This document shows, piece after piece, positions 59,389 to 64,000 of a stretch of 64,000 bases of DNA. How positions within the stretch are numbered: position 1 is the first letter of the stretch; every line of letters starts with the position of its first letter. Origin of the DNA: Bacteroidota bacterium (lineage in GTDB: Bacteria > Bacteroidota > Bacteroidia > Bacteroidales > F082). The notes beneath the pieces were generated by a model. That model worked only from the letters and a program-made list of their open reading frames with translations, was not told where the DNA came from and did not search any database. The position numbers and the translations under genes are program-made. Where the stretch lies: assembly GCA_023396415.1 (NCBI GenBank), contig JAEWWJ010000058.1:29020-93019 (forward strand), written 5' to 3'.

Positions 59389-61065
59389 GTGTCCGACGAT
59401 AAAAAAATCATTTTTTCAATGGTGGGTGTGAGCAAAATTGTGCCGCCCAACCGACAAATTTTAAAAGACATCTATCTGTCCTTTTTTTATGGAGCTAAAA
59501 TCGGTATCATTGGTTTGAATGGTTCCGGAAAATCTACCTTGCTTAAAATCATTGCCGGAAAGGAGAAATCATACCAAGGTGAGGTGGTTTTTTCGCCCGG
59601 TTATAGCGTGGGTATGTTGGATCAAGAGCCTGAACTCGATCCGTCGAAAACCGTTAAACAGATTGTTGAAGAAGGAGTACAAGAAATCGTTGATATTTTA
59701 AAAGCTTACGAAGAGGTTAACAATCGTTTCATGGAGCCGATGAGCAACGATGAAATGACCAAATTGATTGATGAGCAAGGCCGATTAACCGATTTGATCG
59801 AACATAAAGACGCTTGGGAACTCGACAACAAATTGGAGCGCGCCATGGATGCTTTGCGTTGTCCGGATGGCAACACGTCGGTTTCTGTGCTTTCGGGTGG
59901 CGAAAGGCGTCGTGTGGCTTTGTGCCGATTGCTGTTGAGCGAGCCTGACATTCTATTGCTCGATGAACCTACCAATCACCTTGATGCTGAGTCGGTCGAA
60001 TGGTTAGAAGCCCACTTGCAACAATACAAAGGAACGGTGATTGCCGTAACCCACGACCGTTATTTCCTCGACCATGCTGCAGGATGGATTTTGGAACTCG
60101 ACCGCGGCGAGGGCATCCCATACAAAGGCAACTATTCGTCGTGGTTAGAGCAAAAGTCGAAACGCCTCGAAATGGAAGAAAAAACCGAAAGCCGCCGCCG
60201 CAAAACCCTCGAGCGCGAGCTTGAATGGGTGCGCATGGCGCCAAAGGCAAGACACGCCAAATCGAAGGCGCGCCTAATGTCGTATGAAAAAATGCTTAAC
60301 GAAGACACCAAACAAAAGGAAGATCGCTTGGAACTTTTTATCCCTAATGGCCCAAGGCTTGGAAATAAAGTGATTGAATGTAAAAATGTCACAAAATCAT
60401 TCGGCGATCGCATCCTTTTCGAAGATCTGAATTTTAGTTTACCACCTGCCGGAATCGTAGGTGTGATTGGCCCCAATGGTGCCGGAAAAACCACTTTGTT
60501 CCGCATGATTATGGGACTTGAAACACCTGATAGCGGAACTTTTGAAGTTGGCGAAACGGTTAAAATCGGCTATGTTGATCAGGCCCATGAAGAAATTGAT
60601 CCTGAAAAGACCGTTTTTGAAGTGATTTCGGGCGGCCTCGACGAGTTGAAGCTTGGCAGCCGCTCCATCAATTCTAGGGCTTATGTGGCGCGCTTTAACT
60701 TTATGGGAAACGACCAAGGTAAAAAAGCCGGTGTTCTATCTGGCGGCGAGCGTAACCGCATGCACCTGGCCATGACTTTGAAACAGGAAGCCAACGTTTT
60801 GCTGCTCGATGAGCCTTCCAATGATATTGACGTAAACACCCTTCGTGCTTTGGAAGAAGGAATTGAAAATTTTGCCGGTTGCGCTGTGGTGATCTCGCAC
60901 GATCGCTGGTTCCTCGACCGCGTAGCCACACACATCCTTGCCTTTGAAGGCAATTCGCAGGTCTATTTCTTTGAAGGTGGCTACACCGAATACGAAGAAA
61001 ATAAACGCAAACGATTGGGCAATGTCGGACCAACACGTATCAGATATAAAAAGTTGATTTCATAA
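59389..61065 (+). CDS. ettA: Energy-dependent translational throttle protein EttA (ABC-F)
   Basis: A 558-residue ribosome-associated ABC-F ATPase that gates the first peptide bond according to the ADP/ATP ratio. Two ABC cassettes are visible. Walker A are GLNGSGKSTLL (about residue 41) and GPNGAGKTTLF (about 358). Signatures are LSGGERRRVALCRLLL and LSGGERNRMHLAMTL. Walker B are LLLDEPTNHLD and LLLDEPSNDID. The toothpick-like arm and linker separate them (EEKTESRRRKTLERELEWV, about 263-281). The GTG at 59389 is the start; it follows the glycosyltransferase by 23 bases and gives the usual EttA N-terminus (SDDKKIIFSMVGVSK). An earlier in-frame start would overlap the upstream gene. Confidence 0.94.
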   Translation: MSDDKKIIFSMVGVSKIVPPNRQILKDIYLSFFYGAKIGIIGLNGSGKSTLLKIIAGKEKSYQGEVVFSPGYSVGMLDQEPELDPSKTVKQIVEEGVQEIVDILKAYEEVNNRFMEPMSNDEMTKLIDEQGRLTDLIEHKDAWELDNKLERAMDALRCPDGNTSVSVLSGGERRRVALCRLLLSEPDILLLDEPTNHLDAESVEWLEAHLQQYKGTVIAVTHDRYFLDHAAGWILELDRGEGIPYKGNYSSWLEQKSKRLEMEEKTESRRRKTLERELEWVRMAPKARHAKSKARLMSYEKMLNEDTKQKEDRLELFIPNGPRLGNKVIECKNVTKSFGDRILFEDLNFSLPPAGIVGVIGPNGAGKTTLFRMIMGLETPDSGTFEVGETVKIGYVDQAHEEIDPEKTVFEVISGGLDELKLGSRSINSRAYVARFNFMGNDQGKKAGVLSGGERNRMHLAMTLKQEANVLLLDEPSNDIDVNTLRALEEGIENFAGCAVVISHDRWFLDRVATHILAFEGNSQVYFFEGGYTEYEENKRKRLGNVGPTRIRYKKLIS

Positions 61066-61103
61066 ATCAACTTGCCTTCTAAACAGCATTTAATCAAGTT
61101 ATT

Positions 61104-61583
61104 ATGATTAAGATCAATGAAGAGATGATTCAAAAACTCTCTTTAAAAGCAGGTGTTTCTGAACGAAGAAGGTTGAATCACAATTTTCACCAAAGTGATG
61201 CCGACACCATGCATCGCATGTTAAATGCCATGGAGCCTGACACCTATATTCAGCCCCACAAACACGAACTGCCCGATAAGGCGGAAGCTTTTTTTTGCTT
61301 GCGGGGTAGAATAGCAGTGATTGAATATGACGACAATGGAAAAGTTGTGGATTTCATCCTTTTAGACCCACTAATGGGTAATTTTGGCTGTGAAATTCCT
61401 CCACGAAGGTGGCACAGCATCATCTGTCTTGAGCCGGGCTCCGTAGCTTATGAAGTAAAAGACGGACCGTACAATGTGTTGGTTGATAAGCAGTTTGCAA
61501 CTTGGGCACCTGCCGAAGGTCAGCCTAGCGCTTTAGATTTTAACCAAAAAATTTTGAGTGAAATAGGTATTCTGAATAAGTGA
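61104..61583 (+). CDS. WbuC-family cupin protein
   Basis: A 159-residue small cupin of the WbuC family, often linked to O-antigen loci. The cupin metal motif is in YIQPHKHELPDKAEAFFCLRG (the first 15 residues form the key part, about residues 51-65) and the second half in IPPRRWHSIICLEPGSVAYE. The two His and Glu positions for metal binding are present. It follows ettA by 38 bases and ends at a strong terminator. Enzymatic activity is not known. Confidence 0.88.
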   Translation: MIKINEEMIQKLSLKAGVSERRRLNHNFHQSDADTMHRMLNAMEPDTYIQPHKHELPDKAEAFFCLRGRIAVIEYDDNGKVVDFILLDPLMGNFGCEIPPRRWHSIICLEPGSVAYEVKDGPYNVLVDKQFATWAPAEGQPSALDFNQKILSEIGILNK

Positions 61584-61599
61584 AGATTTGTTGTTAACA

Positions 61600-61641
61600 A
61601 AAAAATGCCGTCTGCTTGAAAAAGAAGACGGCATTTTTTTT
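61600..61641. terminator. Two-way intrinsic terminator after the WbuC gene
   Basis: AATGCCGTCT (61604-61613) pairs with AGACGGCATT (61626-61635), flanked by an A-run and a T-run. It separates convergent operons. Confidence 0.9.
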
Positions 61642-61652
61642 GGCTTAAATGC

Positions 61653-62954
61653 TTATAAGAAAAGCAATTGTGTCAAAATATAGATGGGAAGAAGTATGAT
61701 CAATGAAAACTTAAAGATGTATCCAAAGAAGCTGGGCATTGAAATATTGTTTTCTTCAGCAATGGCTTTTACCATAAAGTTAGGTCCGTTTCCTATGTAA
61801 GTCATAGCACCAAAAAATACAGCTCCCAATGAAATGGCTGCAAGGTATTCTTCGGCAATGCCGGCTACAAGTCCGGTAGCGCCCGGCTCAACCATGCCCG
61901 CAGCTAAATTATGAAAAGCAAGGGCGGTGGGTGCGTTGTCGAGGAAGGCACTCAAACTACCGGTGGCGTAGTAAAACATGGCTACTGAGTCAATTCCCAA
62001 GGTGGAGGCGTTTCCGCGCAACCACAACAAGGCGGGAACCATTGTTGCAAAAATTCCTAAGAACAAAAAGGCAACCTCGATAATAGGTGTCCAAGTGAAT
62101 TTATTGTCGGTGCGCAGTAGTTTTGGGGTGAAATACAATGACATACCGGCAAAGGCAATCATAACCGCCTCACGGATAAAAGCAAAATTTTGGTTTGTCT
62201 TGATGATTTCAAGATAGTTTTGGTTTAAAAAAGCAACAGAAGCTACAATTCCAATCAAGAAGATGAAGTTGTAAGTGCCGCTTAAGCTTAGTTTTTCAAT
62301 CTGTGCGCGGTCTTTAATCACATTAGCGACAGGTTCTTTTTTATGGTAATAGGTATCGAAAAGATAATAAATCACCAACAACATTCCGTTCACAAAAGCC
62401 CACTCCTTGGTGAGGTGGAAAAACCACTCAAATGGAGCACCTCTTAAATAGAGCAAAAACAACGGTGGATCGCCAAGTGGAGTGAGCATACCGCCGGCAT
62501 TGGCTACAATAGCAATAAAAAACAAAATGGTATGCACTTTATACTTGCGTTCCGAATTGGTTTTTATCACCGGTCGGATCAACAACATGGCCGCTCCGGT
62601 TGTTCCCATAAACGAGGCGAGAAGGGCACCGATAGCCAAAAACAATGTGTTGATGGACGGTTTGGCTTCGATATCACCTTTAAGCTGAATGCCACCGGTA
62701 ATGACAAACAGTGATCCTAAAAGGACGATAAATGGAATGTAATCGAAGATCATTTGGTGCATCAAATCATGGGTAAGCCCTGATGCGATGAGGTAAATGG
62801 CCGTTGGGATACCTAAAACAAGACTGACAATCAATTTGTTTTTGTTTTCTTCCCACCAATGGTGAAAAAACAAAGGCCCAATGGCAATGAATAATAACAT
62901 AATGGCAAAGGGTATGGATGCCCAAAGCGGAATAGCTGTGTGTGAATGTTCCAT
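61653..62954 (-). CDS. Sodium:proton antiporter, NhaD-like (ion transporter superfamily)
   Basis: A 433-residue inner-membrane transporter with about 11 hydrophobic helices. It fits the NhaD/CitMHS group of the ion-transporter superfamily: ITGGIQLKGDIEAKPSINTLFL, FMGTTGAAMLLIRPVI, ANAGGMLTPLGDPPLFLLYL and SAFLDNAPTALAFHNLA are the group's hairpin motifs. The gap between about residues 180 and 300 holds the cytosolic linkers. Na+/H+ exchange is inferred from the family; a dicarboxylate or citrate substrate is possible. The ATG at 62954 is used because a promoter box covers an earlier one. Confidence 0.85.
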   Translation of the reverse strand: MEHSHTAIPLWASIPFAIMLLFIAIGPLFFHHWWEENKNKLIVSLVLGIPTAIYLIASGLTHDLMHQMIFDYIPFIVLLGSLFVITGGIQLKGDIEAKPSINTLFLAIGALLASFMGTTGAAMLLIRPVIKTNSERKYKVHTILFFIAIVANAGGMLTPLGDPPLFLLYLRGAPFEWFFHLTKEWAFVNGMLLVIYYLFDTYYHKKEPVANVIKDRAQIEKLSLSGTYNFIFLIGIVASVAFLNQNYLEIIKTNQNFAFIREAVMIAFAGMSLYFTPKLLRTDNKFTWTPIIEVAFLFLGIFATMVPALLWLRGNASTLGIDSVAMFYYATGSLSAFLDNAPTALAFHNLAAGMVEPGATGLVAGIAEEYLAAISLGAVFFGAMTYIGNGPNFMVKAIAEENNISMPSFFGYIFKFSLIILLPIYILTQLLFL

Positions 62955-62978
62955 AGTGAGATATTTAAAATTTGCGCA

Positions 62979-62986
62979 CAAAGGTA
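62979..62986 (-). promoter_or_regulatory. Promoter -7 box of the antiporter gene
   Basis: CAAAGGTA on the plus strand is TACCTTTG on the minus strand. The start codon at 62954 is 24 bases downstream. Confidence 0.55.
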
Positions 62987-63093
62987 GTATTCAATCCATT
63001 TTAAAAAAAAATGTAATTAATTTAGAAACATTCTTAATAAGTCAAACGAATTTGCCTTCACGGCGCTGCTTTCGAGCCCAAACAACATTTCGT

Positions 63094-63101
63094 TACCTTT
63101 G
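63094..63101 (+). promoter_or_regulatory. Promoter -7 box of hisS
   Basis: TACCTTTG matches TAnnTTTG, 24 bases before the hisS start codon. Confidence 0.55.
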
Positions 63102-63125
63102 CGTTTTTAAAATTTAACACAAAGA

Positions 63126-64000
63126 ATGGCTCAGAAACCCTCGATTCCAAAAGGCACACGCGACTTTGGCCCCTTAGTGATGGCCCAGCGCAACTATATT
63201 TTTGATACCATCAGGAGCGTATTTCAGCTTTATGGCTATCAACCCATTGAAACGCCATCCATGGAAATGTTGTCAACTTTGTTGGGAAAGTATGGAGAAG
63301 AAGGTGATAAACTGCTGTTTCGCATCCTCAATTCCGGCGATTTTCTTTCCGGAGTAAATAACCTCTCAGCTGATTCGGATGCTACTTCCTTACTCCCTTT
63401 CGTTAGCGAAAAAGGATTGCGATATGATTTAACTGTTCCTTTTGCCCGCTATGTTGTACAATACCGCAACGACATTGTTTTTCCGTTCAAACGCTATCAA
63501 ATTCAACCGGTTTGGCGTGCCGATCGGCCTCAAAAAGGACGTTACCGTGAGTTTTATCAATGCGATGCCGATATTGTTGGAAGCGATGCCTTACTCAACG
63601 AGGCCGAACTGGTTCAAATGGTGAACGACGTTTTTAAAAAGCTTGGAATTAAGGTAGTTGTGAAAATCAACAATCGAAAAATTCTTGCCGGTATAGCGAG
63701 TTATATCGGAAAGCCAGAAGCAATTACCGACATTACTGTTGCCATTGATAAGCTTGATAAGATTGGTATTGAGCTGGTGAACAACGAGCTTTTGGCCAAA
63801 GGGATTGACCAAAATGCAGTGGATAAGTTACAGCCAGTTCTTTTTATGCAAGGCAGCAGCCGCGAAAAACTGCAACAAATGGCACAACTGATTGGTGACA
63901 ATGAAACCGGTGCCAAAGGAATCAGCGAAATGCAAACCTTGTTCGACTACCTTGAATCCATGCATCTCGACTTGAATTTCGAGCTTGATTTGACCCTTGC
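63126..64000 (+). CDS. hisS: Histidyl-tRNA synthetase, 5' part
   Basis: Class II synthetase charging tRNA-His. The gene runs out of the window at the right edge, so only the first 291 codons are seen. The ATG at 63126 gives [19 protein letters not shown], with the HisS-type KGTRDFGP start. [26 protein letters not shown] is motif 1 and its extension. [12 protein letters not shown] then precedes motif 2 ([25 protein letters not shown]). The frame stays open to the last base. Confidence 0.96.
   Translation, partial: MAQKPSIPKGTRDFGPLVMAQRNYIFDTIRSVFQLYGYQPIETPSMEMLSTLLGKYGEEGDKLLFRILNSGDFLSGVNNLSADSDATSLLPFVSEKGLRYDLTVPFARYVVQYRNDIVFPFKRYQIQPVWRADRPQKGRYREFYQCDADIVGSDALLNEAELVQMVNDVFKKLGIKVVVKINNRKILAGIASYIGKPEAITDITVAIDKLDKIGIELVNNELLAKGIDQNAVDKLQPVLFMQGSSREKLQQMAQLIGDNETGAKGISEMQTLFDYLESMHLDLNFELDLTL

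Noticed and set aside
1..64000. CRISPR array, tRNA genes, prophage, toxin-antitoxin or defence genes
   Set aside because: No regular repeat-spacer pattern, no tRNA-like T arm other than that of tmRNA, and no recognisable phage or defence proteins were seen on reading both strands.

Overview
The window comes from a member of the Bacteroidota, most likely class Bacteroidia. Three lines of evidence support this. Many genes follow a TAnnTTTG promoter box instead of having a Shine-Dalgarno leader. The tmRNA tag reads GENNYALAA. Lineage-typical genes are present: gldH, a protein with a type IX secretion C-terminal domain, DUF4296 and DUF2851 proteins, and a ricT-gldH-PBP1A neighbourhood. The order or genus cannot be fixed from the sequence. 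The DNA is moderately AT-rich and densely coding. It looks like chromosomal housekeeping DNA with one insertion sequence.

Region 1 (1-8.3 kb): the 3' end of a sigma-54 activator without a DNA-binding domain, the tmRNA gene, an outer-membrane barrel, the Kdo transferase WaaA, an M17 aminopeptidase, a zinc-ribbon protein divergent from a cytidylate-kinase-like protein, a lipoprotein and ornithine carbamoyltransferase. Region 2 (8.3-17.9 kb): dihydroorotase with a dolichyl-phosphate-mannose-synthase-like glycosyltransferase, a permuted NlpC/P60 hydrolase, a second lipoprotein that appears paralogous to the first, holB, then ricT-gldH-PBP1A. Region 3 (17.9-27.7 kb) handles carbohydrate: a minus-strand lacI-type regulator, beta-mannosidase and GH92 alpha-mannosidase, opposite a plus-strand CBM20-containing 4-alpha-glucanotransferase. 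Two related AAACGGTTT palindromes lie between the divergent units and are probable operators.

Region 4 (27.8-37.2 kb): two tiny ORFs, deoC, a T9SS-targeted thioredoxin-like protein, small lipoproteins, recQ, an IS110-family element, then metK behind a leader that strongly resembles a SAM-II riboswitch. The IS110 transposase is broken at a run of nine A. A foldable segment precedes it and is a candidate bridge RNA. Region 5 (37.2-47.3 kb): tatC, a flavin oxidoreductase, Mrp and NifU-like Fe-S proteins, nadE with a barrel protein, an orphan OppC-like permease, dapD, and a ruvX-def-lipoprotein operon. Region 6 (47.3-64 kb): rny, a 186-nt RNA that folds like 6S RNA, zapA and a coiled-coil partner, DUF2851, an AGCS symporter, msrB, a TPR histidine kinase with a receiver-histidine kinase partner, a glycosyltransferase, ettA, a WbuC cupin, an NhaD-like antiporter and the 5' part of hisS.

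No defence island, CRISPR array, prophage or biosynthetic cluster was recognised. The least ordinary signals are regulatory or RNA-based: the metK leader, the 6S-like RNA, the lacI operator pair and the IS110 noncoding end. Promoter, operator and RNA calls come from reading motifs and hand-pairing; no folding or database search was run.
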